Positions 35,894-44,695 of a stretch of 62,384 nt of DNA are shown here, in pieces. Within the stretch, counting starts at the first letter, position 1. Every line of letters starts with the position of its first letter. The position numbers and the translations under genes were made by a program. The notes beneath the pieces were generated by a model. That model saw only the letters and a program-made list of their open reading frames with translations, made no database searches and was not told the origin of the DNA. The stretch is from NCBI GenBank assembly GCA_964531735.1, contig CAZHGD010000017.1, positions 1 to 62,384 on the forward strand, in the 5' to 3' direction. Origin of the DNA: CAZHGD01 sp964531735. GTDB lineage: Bacteria; Armatimonadota; UBA10988.

Positions 35894-38269
35894 TCAGCCG
35901 CGCGGTGCGACGGGCAGGCCGGCGTCGCGCCAGGCGGCTTCGCTGACACCCACCTGCGCGAGGGCGGCGCTGACCAGTTGCCAGGCGCGCGACTCCAGGC
36001 CGCCGCAGGCCACCGGCGCATCGAGGTCATGCCCGGCGCCGCCGGCCCAGGCGCGGCAGACGCCGCCGCACAGGTACCGCACCGCGCACCGCCGGCAACG
36101 CGGGTTGGTGTCCACCGTGTGCCCGGCCAGGGCGGCGAAGCCGTCGGCCTGCACCACCGCGGCCAGCCCGCCGCCCTCGCAGACATTGCCCAGCCGCCAG
36201 CCGTCGCCGCACCAGGCGTAGCACGGGAAGGCGTCGCCGCTCGGCTCGACATAGAGGTTCTGGCCCAGCCCGCAACTCGTCTGCGGACTGAGCCCGTAGG
36301 CGGCGGCTTGCTCGGCACTGCCGTAGGCCCAGTGCGCTTCGGGGCCGACCTCGAAGGCCGCCTCGCCCGCCCGGCCCAGCGGCAGCAGCGGCCGGAAGTT
36401 CACGCGGCGGACACCCACTTCGCGGGCCAGCCCGCGCACCGCCGCGCCGCGCGGTCCGGCCGCCTCGGCCGCCGCCATGATCGCGGTCAACGCCACTTCG
36501 GCCGGCCCGTCCACCGCCAGCAAGCGGCGGAGGTTGGCCACGGTCGGCGCGTAGGCCCCGGCGCCGCGACGGGCATCGTGGTCGGCCTCGTCACCGTCGA
36601 GGCTGACGAAGATCTTGTCTACCGCCGCGGCCAGCCGCCGGGCCAGGTCGTCGCTCAGTGGCACGGCCAAGTTGGTGCGCAGCACGGTCAGCAGTGGCTT
36701 CACCTCCTGGCGCAACTCGGCCAGCCCGTCGAGCAGCGTGCCGCGCTCGGGATGGACCAGCGGCTCGCCGCCGGTGATGACGGTTTGCCGGAAGCCCAGC
36801 GCGGCGGCCTGGCGCGCGAGTGAGAGCACCTGCTCGGCGCTGAGCCGGTCACCGGCCAGCCGGTGCGGCCCGGCGCTGGCGTAACAGTGGTCGCAGGTCA
36901 GGTTGCAGCCGAAGGTCACGTGCAGGTAGAGGTTGTTCAGGCCACCGGTGACCGTCAGCCGCTGGCTCAGGCGCGCCAGGGCGCCGGCGGCGGCCTCGGC
37001 GCTGCGCACCACGCCGGCGCGTGCGAGCCGCTCGGCGGCCGTCTCAGGGGTCTCGCCGGTGGCCAGCGCCACCGACAAGAGCAGTTGCTTGGCGTGCTGG
37101 ACCCGTTCGGTCGGGTGCGGATCACCGCGCATCAGCCCCAGCAGCTTGCCCCGGCGCAGCAGGCCCTCGCCGCTGGGCTCGTCGATGACCGCGTTCAGGT
37201 TCTCGTCGGAGAACACCTCGTCCAGGGCCCGGTCGGTGATGTGGTCGAAGATGCGCCGGTAGGCCGCGCAGTAGGGGGCGCGCAGGGTCGCGAACCGCCC
37301 GCCGCCGGCGGCCAGCGCGTCATACGGGCAGCCGCCGCGGCAGTAGGCGAAGTGCGGGCAGTCACCGCACTCCTCGTGCACCCGCTCCTCGCGCTCGCGA
37401 AACGCGCGCCAGGTGGGCGTCGCCGCCAGTTCGTCTGGCCCCGGCTGCTGCGCGACGTTGCCCAGGCAGTACGCGTCGAGACCGACGAACCGCTGGCACG
37501 GGTAAAGGCCGCCGTCGGGCCCGACGGCCAGGTAGTCGCCGAGGCAGTCGCCGAACGTGCAGACCGCGCCCTGCCCGGCCGACACGCTGCGGCACAGCCC
37601 GTCCAGCGAGGGGATGCGCAAGCGGTCGAGGCGTTCCAGATAGGCGTCGAGCAACGCCACCAACAGCTCGCCGTGCGCCGCCGGAGGCAAGACCCAGTCG
37701 AGCGGACCGCCGTTGGCCGCCAGCGGCGGCACCGCGGCATGGATCGAGAAGCTCAGGCCGGCGTCGGTGAAGAAGTCGAGGATCTCCAGCGCGCGTGGCG
37801 CCGACTGCCGGGTGAACGTGCAGATGCAGCCGACGTCGAGGCCATGGAGCCGGGCCAGGGCAATACCGGCGGTGGTGCGCGCAGAGTAGCCGGCGCCGCG
37901 CTGGGCGTCACAGACGGCCTCGGGCCCGTCGAGACTGGTGCCGATGGACACGCCATGTTCGGCGAACAGCTCGCAGAGCGGCTCGGTGAGCAGCCAGAGG
38001 TTGGACTGGATGGACAGCCGCAGGCGCGGGCCGAGAGTGTCGCGCAGGAGCGGCAGGGCGCCCGCGAAGTAGTCGTAGCCGGCAGCGAGGGGTTCGCCGC
38101 CGTGGAAGGTGATGTCGGGCGGCTTGGTGGCGTCGCTGAGCTGGCGGATCCAGCGCGCGACCTGCGCGGTCGTCTGAGTGTCTGCCGCCGCCGTGCCATG
38201 CGTGGCGAAGCAGTAGCGGCACGCTGCCGGGCAGGTGGTGGATGGGACCAGCATGAGGTGGCTGAGCAT
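35894..38269 (-). CDS. Tandem radical SAM-SPASM protein (two modules in one chain)
   Basis: 791 residues. Module 1 begins at once, with the 4Fe-4S Cys motif C13-x3-C17-x2-C20, the ITFHGGEPL SAM-binding motif, and a SPASM region (CTFGDCLGDYLAVGPDGGLY, then CGDCPHFAYCRGGC). A helical linker with no clear motif spans about residues 345-445. Module 2 repeats the plan: C455-x3-C459-x2-C462 (CNLTCDHC), TVITGGEPLVHPE, SLDGDEADHDARRG, and SPASM cysteines in NPRCRRCAVRYLCGGVC. SPASM enzymes modify peptides or proteins, as in sulfatase and RiPP maturation. Having two complete sets is unusual. The start overlaps the stop of the HEAT-repeat gene by one base (TGATG), so the two proteins are made together. 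The substrate is unknown. Confidence 0.85.
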   Translation of the reverse strand: MLSHLMLVPSTTCPAACRYCFATHGTAAADTQTTAQVARWIRQLSDATKPPDITFHGGEPLAAGYDYFAGALPLLRDTLGPRLRLSIQSNLWLLTEPLCELFAEHGVSIGTSLDGPEAVCDAQRGAGYSARTTAGIALARLHGLDVGCICTFTRQSAPRALEILDFFTDAGLSFSIHAAVPPLAANGGPLDWVLPPAAHGELLVALLDAYLERLDRLRIPSLDGLCRSVSAGQGAVCTFGDCLGDYLAVGPDGGLYPCQRFVGLDAYCLGNVAQQPGPDELAATPTWRAFREREERVHEECGDCPHFAYCRGGCPYDALAAGGGRFATLRAPYCAAYRRIFDHITDRALDEVFSDENLNAVIDEPSGEGLLRRGKLLGLMRGDPHPTERVQHAKQLLLSVALATGETPETAAERLARAGVVRSAEAAAGALARLSQRLTVTGGLNNLYLHVTFGCNLTCDHCYASAGPHRLAGDRLSAEQVLSLARQAAALGFRQTVITGGEPLVHPERGTLLDGLAELRQEVKPLLTVLRTNLAVPLSDDLARRLAAAVDKIFVSLDGDEADHDARRGAGAYAPTVANLRRLLAVDGPAEVALTAIMAAAEAAGPRGAAVRGLAREVGVRRVNFRPLLPLGRAGEAAFEVGPEAHWAYGSAEQAAAYGLSPQTSCGLGQNLYVEPSGDAFPCYAWCGDGWRLGNVCEGGGLAAVVQADGFAALAGHTVDTNPRCRRCAVRYLCGGVCRAWAGGAGHDLDAPVACGGLESRAWQLVSAALAQVGVSEAAWRDAGLPVAPRG

Positions 38270-40296
38270 CAGAGGGTGACACCGATGCCCTGATCGGTGT
38301 GGCTTGAGCAGTCAGAGCCCGACGGGTTATGTTCGGTACGGTCGGTGTGTGAGGCTGCCATCACCGACGCCACGGCCAGAATGCGTGCCTTCGCTGTGTA
38401 GGGCGCACCTGCCGTGGAGTGGATCTGCTTCAGGCAACGTGCGGCGCACCGCCTCGTCTGGACATCGCTGGCGCGCAGGTCAGCGATCTTCGCCTGGGTC
38501 ACCTGCTCTAGCGCGGGCGCATCGCCCAGCCGGGCCAGCGCCGCCGCAGCCGCCGGCGCCGCCGCGTACGCCAGGCCAGGCTCTGCCCAGTCGCGAAGCA
38601 GCACCGCCGCCAGCAGCGGTCCGACGGCACGCGGGTCACCCAACTCCCCCAGCCGTGTGAAGTCGTCGTCGTCGCCCTTCACCGCTGCACTCCAACCCGG
38701 CTCGCCGAGCTGCGCCAGAGCCTTCGCAGCGGTCCGCCGAACCGACCCGATTGGATCGCCCACCCGCGCAAGCAACGGCCTGATTGCCCGAACGTCACCC
38801 GACCTGCCCAGCCGTGTGAAGTCGTCGTCGTCGCCCTGCACAGCCGCGCTCCAGCCCGGCTCGCCGAGCTGCGTCAGAGCCTGCGCAGCGCTCTTTCGCA
38901 CCCACCTGTCGCGGTGGCCCAGCATCCCGATCAGCGGCTCGACCGCCCGCTGATCGCCCAGCTTACCGAGCGCTTGCGCGACCTCGTACTGCCCGACCGA
39001 CGGCCCGCCGCTCAGCAGCGCGATCAGCGGCTCGACCGCCCGCTGATCGCCCAGCTTGCCGAGCGCCCGCACGGCCTCGCCCTGCGCGACCGACCATCCG
39101 CCGCTCAGCAGCGCGATCAGCGGCTCCGCCGCCCGTGCGTCGCCCAACGCCCCCAGTCGTCTGAAGTCGTCGTTGTCGCCCCTCACCGCCCCACGCCAAC
39201 GCCCCTCGCCGAGCTGCCCCAGCGCCTTCGCCGCGCTCGTCCGCACCCGCCCGTCTGCGTGGCCAAGCAGCGCGATCAGCGGTTCAACGGCCCGCGCGTC
39301 GCCCAATTGCGCCAGGGCCCCCGCCGCATTCCCCCCCACGTCCTTGTTCGGGTCAGCCAGCAGCGAGATCAGCGGTTCCACCGCCCGCGCGTCGCCCAAT
39401 TGCGCCAGCGCCCCCGCAGCACTGTCCCGCACGTCCTCGTTCGGGTCAGCCAGCAGCGAGATCAGCGGTTCCACCGCCCGCGCGTCGCCCAACNNNNNNN
39501 NNNNNNNNNNNNNNNNNNNNNNNNNNNNNNNNNNNNNNNNNNNNNNNNNNNNNNNNNNNNNNNNNNNNNNNNNNNNNNNNNNNNNNNNNNNNNGTTCGGG
39601 TCAGCCAGCAGCGAGATCAGCGGTTCCACCGCCCGCGCGTCNNNNNNNNNNNNNNNNNNNNNNNNNNNNNNNNNNNNNNNNNNNNNNNNNNNNNNNNNNN
39701 NNNNNNNNNNNNNNNNNNNNNNNNNNNNNNNNNNNNNNNNNGCCCAACCGCCCCAGGGCCTTCGCCGCGCTCGCACGTGGGGGCGCGTCCCTGTCGTCCA
39801 GCAGCGAGATCAGCGGTTCCACCGCCCGCGCGTCGCCCAACCGCCCCAGGGCCTTCGCCGCGCTCGCACGTGGGGGCGCGTCCCTGTCGCCCAAATGCGC
39901 GACCAGCGGATCGAGTACCACACCGGCGCCCAGTTCCAACAGCGCCGCCGTGGCCGCTTCGGCCACGTCGTAGCTCCCGTCGCTCAGTAGCGCGATCAGC
40001 GCTTCGACCGCCCGCGCGTCGCCCAACCGCAGCAACGCCACCGTGGCAGCTTTGCGGACATGGGAGTTCCCATCGTAGTACCCCCCGCTCTGTGGCGAGA
40101 GTGCCCGCGCGTCGCCCAACTGCCACAGCGCCACCGTGGCAGCCAAGCGCACGCCAAAGTGCGCGTCACTCAGCAGCGAGATCAGCAGTTCGGCCACCCG
40201 CTCGTCGCCCGTCTGCCCGAGTCTCTTGGCGGCGGCCTCGCGCAACTCGTTGCGCTTGGACCGCAGTTGCCACGTGTACCACCACCGTCGAATCAC
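38269..40296 (-). CDS. HEAT-repeat protein, interrupted by two assembly gaps
   Basis: The gene reads from a GTG at 40296 (GGAGGG upstream at 40303-40308) to a TGA at 38269 that overlaps the radical SAM start. Two 100-N gaps split it, so true length and frame across the gaps cannot be read. The N-terminus is RRWWYTWQLRSKRNELREAA. PBS-lyase/HEAT-type repeats of 31 residues follow, such as LGDARAVEPLISLLADPN. Three larger units carry an insert of the form WSAAVxGDDDDFTRLG. The C-terminal 80 residues are non-repetitive. HEAT arrays bind proteins or peptides; no catalytic domain or signal peptide is visible. Coupling to the radical SAM gene suggests scaffold, substrate-presenting or substrate roles. 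Confidence 0.85.
38651..38887 (-). repeat. Two 159-base-spaced HEAT units with GDDDDF insert
   Basis: Two nearly identical segments lie 159 bases (53 residues) apart, at about 38651-38725 and 38810-38884. Both encode the WSAAV-GDDDDF insert. A more diverged third copy lies near 39150-39210. Confidence 0.7.
39274..39493 (-). repeat. 93-base tandem HEAT repeats
   Basis: The shared segment GATCAGCGGTTC-like recurs at 39274, 39367 and 39460, exactly 93 bases (31 residues) apart. The last copies are almost identical and run into the first N gap; the island at 39594-39641 is another copy. Confidence 0.9.
39494..39593. other. Assembly gap (100 N)
   Basis: Exactly 100 undetermined bases inside the HEAT repeats. 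The round number suggests a placeholder of unknown true length. Confidence 0.98.
39642..39741. other. Assembly gap (100 N)
   Basis: A second 100-base placeholder, 48 bases after the first. The reading frame on the two sides cannot be connected. Confidence 0.98.
39742..39889 (-). repeat. Second set of 93-base HEAT repeats
   Basis: The first 55 bases from 39742 are repeated exactly from 39835 (93 bases apart). They encode KALGRLGDARAVEPLI-type units with a DRDAPPRASAA segment, a different variant from the units before the gaps. Confidence 0.85.
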
Positions 40297-40487
40297 CACG
40301 CACCCTCCGTTCGTCGCCAGCCCCGCGACCGCCGGCGAACGCGGCACGACGGCGCCCTCGCCTGGCCACGGCGGGTCGTTCGGTGGACGCGTGGACAGCC
40401 CTTCCCGTTGGCCGGGCCGGCCCAGCGAATCCGACGCGCTCGCAGGAACCAGGGCGCGCAGCGGCGCCCGGCGCCAGCGGGCGGTGC

Positions 40488-41789
40488 TCAGGTCTCCAGC
40501 AGCCGATCCACCTTGTTGATCGCCGCCGCCATCTGCGCGCCGTGCTCCGGCGTCATGTTGACGTTCATGCCGAAGCGCAGCGTGCGGTTGAGCAGGTCCA
40601 GCGAGCGCGGGCACATGTCCGGGTGGTAGTCGACGTGGCCCTTGTACGCCGGGTGGGTCCAGGGGCTGGCGTTCGGGTGGTAGCTGCGCTTCTGCAGGAT
40701 GGAGTCCCAGTAGCGGTAGATGTGCCGGTCGGGGAAGCCCTCGCGGTGCGCGGCGCCGGTGCCCAGGCCCTCGGCGCCCAGGGCCTGGGCGAACGATTCC
40801 GCGGTGGCCTGGTCGCGGCAGACCAGCGCCAGGCTGATGCCGCAGTCACCCGCCGGGTCATCCTGGTACTGCAGGCGGTACAGCCGCGGGTTCGGGTCCA
40901 GGTTCTCACGCACGGCCTGCTTGACCGCCCGGCACCGGCCCAGCGCCGTCTCGATCTTGCCGAGTTGGACGCGGATCATCGCCGCGGACAGCTCGTTGCT
41001 GCGCAGGCCGAGATGGCTGAACGGCTCCTGCTGCCAGCCGAAGCTGTCGCCGTAGTTGTCCTTCATCCACATCGGCAGACCCGGCTCGGCGTTGAAGCAC
41101 ATCCGCTCGTAGGCAAGGAAGTCGTTGGTGAAGCAGAAGCCGCCTTCGCCGCAGGTGATGACCTTGTAGTAGTTGAGGCTCCAGGCGCCCGCGTCGCCAA
41201 AGCTGCCGGTGACCTGGCCGAAGTACCGCGCGCCGATGCTCTGGCAGCAGTCTTCCAGCATCTTCAGACCGTGCGCCTCGCAGACCTGCCGGAGCGCCTT
41301 CAGGCGGCACGGCACGCCCTGCATATGGACCGGGATCAGCACCTTCGTGTACGGCGTCACCTTGGCCGCCGCGTCCTCGGGGTCCATGCCCAGGCTGTCG
41401 TCAATCTCGACGATCACCGGCACGGCGCCGACGGCGACCACGGCCGCCGCGGTGGCGATGTAGGTATAGGCCGGCACCAGGACTTCGTCGCCGGGGCCGA
41501 CGCCCAGGCCAATCAGCGCCGTGATCAAGGCGTTGGTGCCCGAGTTGACGATCAGCCCATAGCGCACGCCGATATACTCGCAGGCCTCGCGCTCGAACAG
41601 CGAGCACTGGGAGTGGTCGTGGTCGGCAAAGCGGAACAGCTCGCCGCTGCGGATCACCTGCGCGACCGCCTCGACTTCGGCCTCGTCAATCAGGCTGCGC
41701 GCCGCCGCGCCGCTGGGAAACGGCGCCGGCACCGCCTTCGGGCCGCCGCGCAGTGCGAGTTCGTCAGTAGTCGTATGGGTCGTCGCCAT
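40488..41789 (-). CDS. DegT/DnrJ/EryC1/StrS-family PLP aminotransferase
   Basis: 433 residues from the ATG at 41789, which has GGAG upstream. The fold type I features are clear: NSGTNALITALIGLGVGPGD near the N-terminus, VLVPAYTYIATAAAVVAVG, MLEDCCQSIGARYFGQ with the PLP-ring Asp, and SLNYYKVITCGEGG carrying Lys209, the Schiff-base Lys. Family members transaminate keto-sugar nucleotides or other ketoses (AHBA/inosose type) to make amino sugars or cyclitols. The sugar is not predictable. It is divergent from the sulfatase operon and 191 bases upstream of the HEAT gene start on the same strand, so cotranscription with it is possible but unproven. Confidence 0.9.
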   Translation of the reverse strand: MATTHTTTDELALRGGPKAVPAPFPSGAAARSLIDEAEVEAVAQVIRSGELFRFADHDHSQCSLFEREACEYIGVRYGLIVNSGTNALITALIGLGVGPGDEVLVPAYTYIATAAAVVAVGAVPVIVEIDDSLGMDPEDAAAKVTPYTKVLIPVHMQGVPCRLKALRQVCEAHGLKMLEDCCQSIGARYFGQVTGSFGDAGAWSLNYYKVITCGEGGFCFTNDFLAYERMCFNAEPGLPMWMKDNYGDSFGWQQEPFSHLGLRSNELSAAMIRVQLGKIETALGRCRAVKQAVRENLDPNPRLYRLQYQDDPAGDCGISLALVCRDQATAESFAQALGAEGLGTGAAHREGFPDRHIYRYWDSILQKRSYHPNASPWTHPAYKGHVDYHPDMCPRSLDLLNRTLRFGMNVNMTPEHGAQMAAAINKVDRLLET

Positions 41790-41821
41790 CGTCGTCTCTC
41801 CGTGCGCCCCTCCGCGCCGTC

Positions 41822-41827
41822 AGTATA
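41822..41827 (-). promoter_or_regulatory. -10 box (TATACT) for the DegT gene
   Basis: TATACT on the minus strand, 32 bases before the ATG at 41789. The -35 region is weak (TGCGAT-like at 17 bases). Confidence 0.45.
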
Positions 41828-41916
41828 GCAGTCTCGGCGGGCGATCGCAGCCGCGGGGGAGGGATCCCGCTCGCGCCCAGCCAATGACCGGTACCATCGG
41901 CCTCATGGAGCTTTGG

Positions 41917-43323
41917 ATGCGGCGCCCGAACTTCGTGTTCATCCTCATCGACGACCTCGGTTGGCGTGACTTGGGCTGCTACGGCAGTTCGTTCTACGAG
42001 ACCCCGCACCTCGACCGGCTGGCCGCCGAGGGCATGCGCTTCACCGATGCCTACGCCGCTTGCCCGGTCTGCTCGCCCACGCGCGCCAGCCTGCTCACCG
42101 GCCGCTACCCGGCGCGGCTGGGCCTCACCGACTGGATCGACAACGCCGGACGTCTGCACCCGCTGCGCGGCCGCCTGGTCGATGTGCCTTACCTCAAGGA
42201 GCTGCGCCACAGCGAGCCGTGTGTGGCCACCAGCCTGCGGGCCGCCGGCTATCAGACCTGGCACGTCGGCAAGTGGCACCTCGGTGGCGAGCCCTACTAC
42301 CCGGAGACGCACGGCTTCGAGCGCAACGTCGGCGGCTGCGACTGGGGCAGTCCCCGTCACGGCTACCTCAGCCCGTGGGGCCTGCCGAACCTGCCCGACG
42401 GACCCGCCGGCGAGTACCTGACCGACCGGCTCACCGACGAGGCGATTCGGCTGCTCGGCGACCGTGACACCGACCGGCCTTTCTTCCTCAACTTCTGGCA
42501 CTACGCCGTTCACATCCCGATCCAGGCGCGCGAGGACTGCGTGGCCAAGTACCGCGACAAGGCCCGCGCGCTCCGACTTGACCAGACCACGCCGTTTGTA
42601 GAGGGCGAGCCGTTCCCAACGCTCAACCGGCGCGGCGCGCGCGTGCAGCGCCGCGTGGTGCAGTCCGACGTGGTCTATGCCGCGATGGTCGAGAACCTGG
42701 ACACCAATGTCGGCCGCCTGCTCGCGGCGCTCGACGAGGCCGGCCTGGCCGACGACACCGTGGTGATGTTCACCTCGGACAACGGTGGCCTGGCCACGGC
42801 CGAGGGCTCGCCCACCTGCAACCACCCGCTGCAGGATGGCAAGGGCTGGATGTACGAAGGGGGCACTCGCGAGCCCTTCCTGGTGCGTTGGCCCGGGCAC
42901 GTGCGGGCCGGCAGCGTGTGTCAGACGCCGATCACCAGCCCCGACCTGTACCCGACGCTCCTGGAGCTGGCCGGCCTGCCGCCCGAGCCCGAGCACCACC
43001 TCGATGGCGTCAGCTTCGCGCCACTGCTGGCCGAGTGCGGCCCACCCGACCGCGAGGCGATCTTCTGGCACTACCCGCACTACGGCAACCAGGGCGGCAC
43101 GCCGGGTTGCTCCGTGCGGATCGGCGACTACAAGCTGATCGAGTTCTTCGAGGACGGCCGCCTGGAGTTGTACAACCTGCGCGAAGACATCGCCGAGGCC
43201 GTCAACCTGGTCGAACGAATGCCGGCCTTGGCCAGCCAAATGCACGAGCGACTGGTCGCCTGGCGCACCGCGATCGGCGCGCTCAGACCGGCACCGAACC
43301 CGGACGTCGAGCCGGCCACCTAG
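41917..43323 (+). CDS. Cys-type sulfatase, no signal peptide
   Basis: 468 residues. The ATG at 41917 has GGAG 6 bases upstream (41907-41910) and starts directly at the family's first strand, RRPNFVFILIDDLGW, so an earlier ATG at 41884 is less likely. The active-site signature CSPTRASLLTGRY places the formylglycine-forming Cys at residue 52. Asp12 and Asp13, and later FTSDNGG, supply calcium ligands; WHVGKWHLG follows as usual. The family removes sulfate esters from sugars or glycosaminoglycan-like polymers. The Cys needs conversion to formylglycine by an FGE or an anaerobic maturase; no FGE is in the window. No secretion signal is seen. The sialidase-like gene follows after 13 bases. Confidence 0.92.
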   Translation: MRRPNFVFILIDDLGWRDLGCYGSSFYETPHLDRLAAEGMRFTDAYAACPVCSPTRASLLTGRYPARLGLTDWIDNAGRLHPLRGRLVDVPYLKELRHSEPCVATSLRAAGYQTWHVGKWHLGGEPYYPETHGFERNVGGCDWGSPRHGYLSPWGLPNLPDGPAGEYLTDRLTDEAIRLLGDRDTDRPFFLNFWHYAVHIPIQAREDCVAKYRDKARALRLDQTTPFVEGEPFPTLNRRGARVQRRVVQSDVVYAAMVENLDTNVGRLLAALDEAGLADDTVVMFTSDNGGLATAEGSPTCNHPLQDGKGWMYEGGTREPFLVRWPGHVRAGSVCQTPITSPDLYPTLLELAGLPPEPEHHLDGVSFAPLLAECGPPDREAIFWHYPHYGNQGGTPGCSVRIGDYKLIEFFEDGRLELYNLREDIAEAVNLVERMPALASQMHERLVAWRTAIGALRPAPNPDVEPAT

Positions 43324-43336
43324 GAAAGGCCGCACC

Positions 43337-44605
43337 ATGGACTTCGCCACCGAACGCGCGCGCACCCGTCCCGACTACGCCGTCTACCAGCCCGGCAGCC
43401 TCGACGGCTCGACGCACGACACCGGCAATGAACACTTCCTCGTGTTCGACGGTCCCGACGGCTCGCTCATGGCCGTCTGGACCCAGAGCACCATGGAGGG
43501 CCAACCCGACCAGCGCATCGTGTTCAGCCGCAGCGACGACGATGGGCTGACCTGGTCGGCGCCGCGGACCATCGCCGGGCCGACGCCACCGGCGGTGGGT
43601 AACATGGCCAGTTGGGGCTTCCCGCTGGTCTCGCGCGGCGGCCGCGTCACGGTGCTGTACAGCAAGCACATCGGCGTCAACGACGTCTTCGCCCACACCA
43701 CCGGCCTGATGGCCGGCCGGTACAGCGACGACGCCGGGCGGACCTGGTCTGACGAACAGGTGGTGCCGATGCGCCGCAGCATCTGGGACCACACCGACCC
43801 GAGCGTGCCGGCGAACTGGATTGTCTGGCAGAAGCCGCAGCGGCTGTCGGGCGGCAAGTACTTCGCCGGCTTCACGCGCTGGGTCAGCCGCGCGGTGCGC
43901 CACGAGCCACCGGTGCCCCACTGGACCGCCGAGGAATCGGTGGTCGAGTTCATGCGGTTCGAGAACCTCGATGACCACCCGCCGGTCAAGGACCTCGAAC
44001 TGAGCTGGTTCATGTCAGACGAGGCGGCGCTCCGCGTCGGCTTCCCCGGTCATCTTGAGGTCAGCGTGGTGCAGGAGCCCAGCACGGTCGCCCTGCCAGA
44101 CGGCCGCCTGTTCACCACGCTGCGCAGCCCGCAGGGCCGGCCCTACTACACGGTCTCGGCCGACCAGGGCGAGCACTGGTCGCCACCAGAGCCGCTGCGC
44201 GCCAGCGACGAGGGTGACGAGTTGCTGCACCCGTGCAGCCCGTGCCCGATCTACGCGCTCGGTGACGGCCGCTATGTGTTCCTCTATCACAACCACGACG
44301 GGCACTTCCAGCAGTGGGGGCCATACGACAGCCACCACCACCGCCGGCCGCTCTACCTGGCGCTGGGCGAGTACCGTTGCGGTGCCCGGCAGCCGGTGTG
44401 GTTCTCACCGCCCGCGCTGCTCATGGACAACGACGGCGTGTGCCTCGGGTTCGGTAGCGGCCGCGCCGACCTGGCCATGTACGCCAGCTTCACGGTGCGC
44501 CGCGGACAGGCCGTGCTGTGGTATCCCGACCGCAAGTTCTTTCTGCTCGGGCGCCGGCTCGAGGCCGGCTTCCTCGGCGCGTTGGCCGCTCCCCCGATGG
44601 CCTGA
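43337..44605 (+). CDS. BNR/Asp-box sialidase-like protein
   Basis: 422 residues. It has several Asp-box motifs (S-x-D-x-G-x-x-W type): SRSDDDGLTW, RYSDDAGRTW and TVSADQGEHW, on a six-bladed propeller pattern that includes EPSTVALPDGRLFTTLRSPQ. Sialidase-superfamily proteins hydrolyse or bind sialic acid or other acidic sugars. The catalytic Arg triad and Tyr/Glu pair cannot be assigned confidently, so this could be another exo-glycosidase or a binding protein. It lacks a signal peptide, like the sulfatase 13 bases upstream, with which it forms a two-gene unit for sulfated or acidic glycans. Confidence 0.75.
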   Translation: MDFATERARTRPDYAVYQPGSLDGSTHDTGNEHFLVFDGPDGSLMAVWTQSTMEGQPDQRIVFSRSDDDGLTWSAPRTIAGPTPPAVGNMASWGFPLVSRGGRVTVLYSKHIGVNDVFAHTTGLMAGRYSDDAGRTWSDEQVVPMRRSIWDHTDPSVPANWIVWQKPQRLSGGKYFAGFTRWVSRAVRHEPPVPHWTAEESVVEFMRFENLDDHPPVKDLELSWFMSDEAALRVGFPGHLEVSVVQEPSTVALPDGRLFTTLRSPQGRPYYTVSADQGEHWSPPEPLRASDEGDELLHPCSPCPIYALGDGRYVFLYHNHDGHFQQWGPYDSHHHRRPLYLALGEYRCGARQPVWFSPPALLMDNDGVCLGFGSGRADLAMYASFTVRRGQAVLWYPDRKFFLLGRRLEAGFLGALAAPPMA

Positions 44606-44636
44606 GCGACCCGTACCGCTCGGCGGCGGGGGCAGT

Positions 44637-44665
44637 TTGACCCGCGGTGCGGGCGATGCTATACT
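44637..44665 (+). promoter_or_regulatory. Sigma70-type promoter for the six-gene thiol operon
   Basis: TTGACC (44637-44642), 17 bases, TATACT (44660-44665). It matches the promoter at 27539 in both flanks. A purine-rich ribosome site (GAGGTAGGTGG) precedes the ATG at 44696. Confidence 0.7.
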
Positions 44666-44695
44666 CCGCGGCGGAGACACGGGCGAGGTAGGTGG

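Noticed and set aside
39494..39741. Possible frameshift or pseudogene in the HEAT gene
   Set aside because: The apparent frame change depends only on two 100-N placeholders of unknown length, so it is no evidence for a broken gene.
39274..39889. Possible CRISPR-like direct repeats
   Set aside because: The 93-base units are in-frame HEAT codons with no unique spacers and no cas genes.
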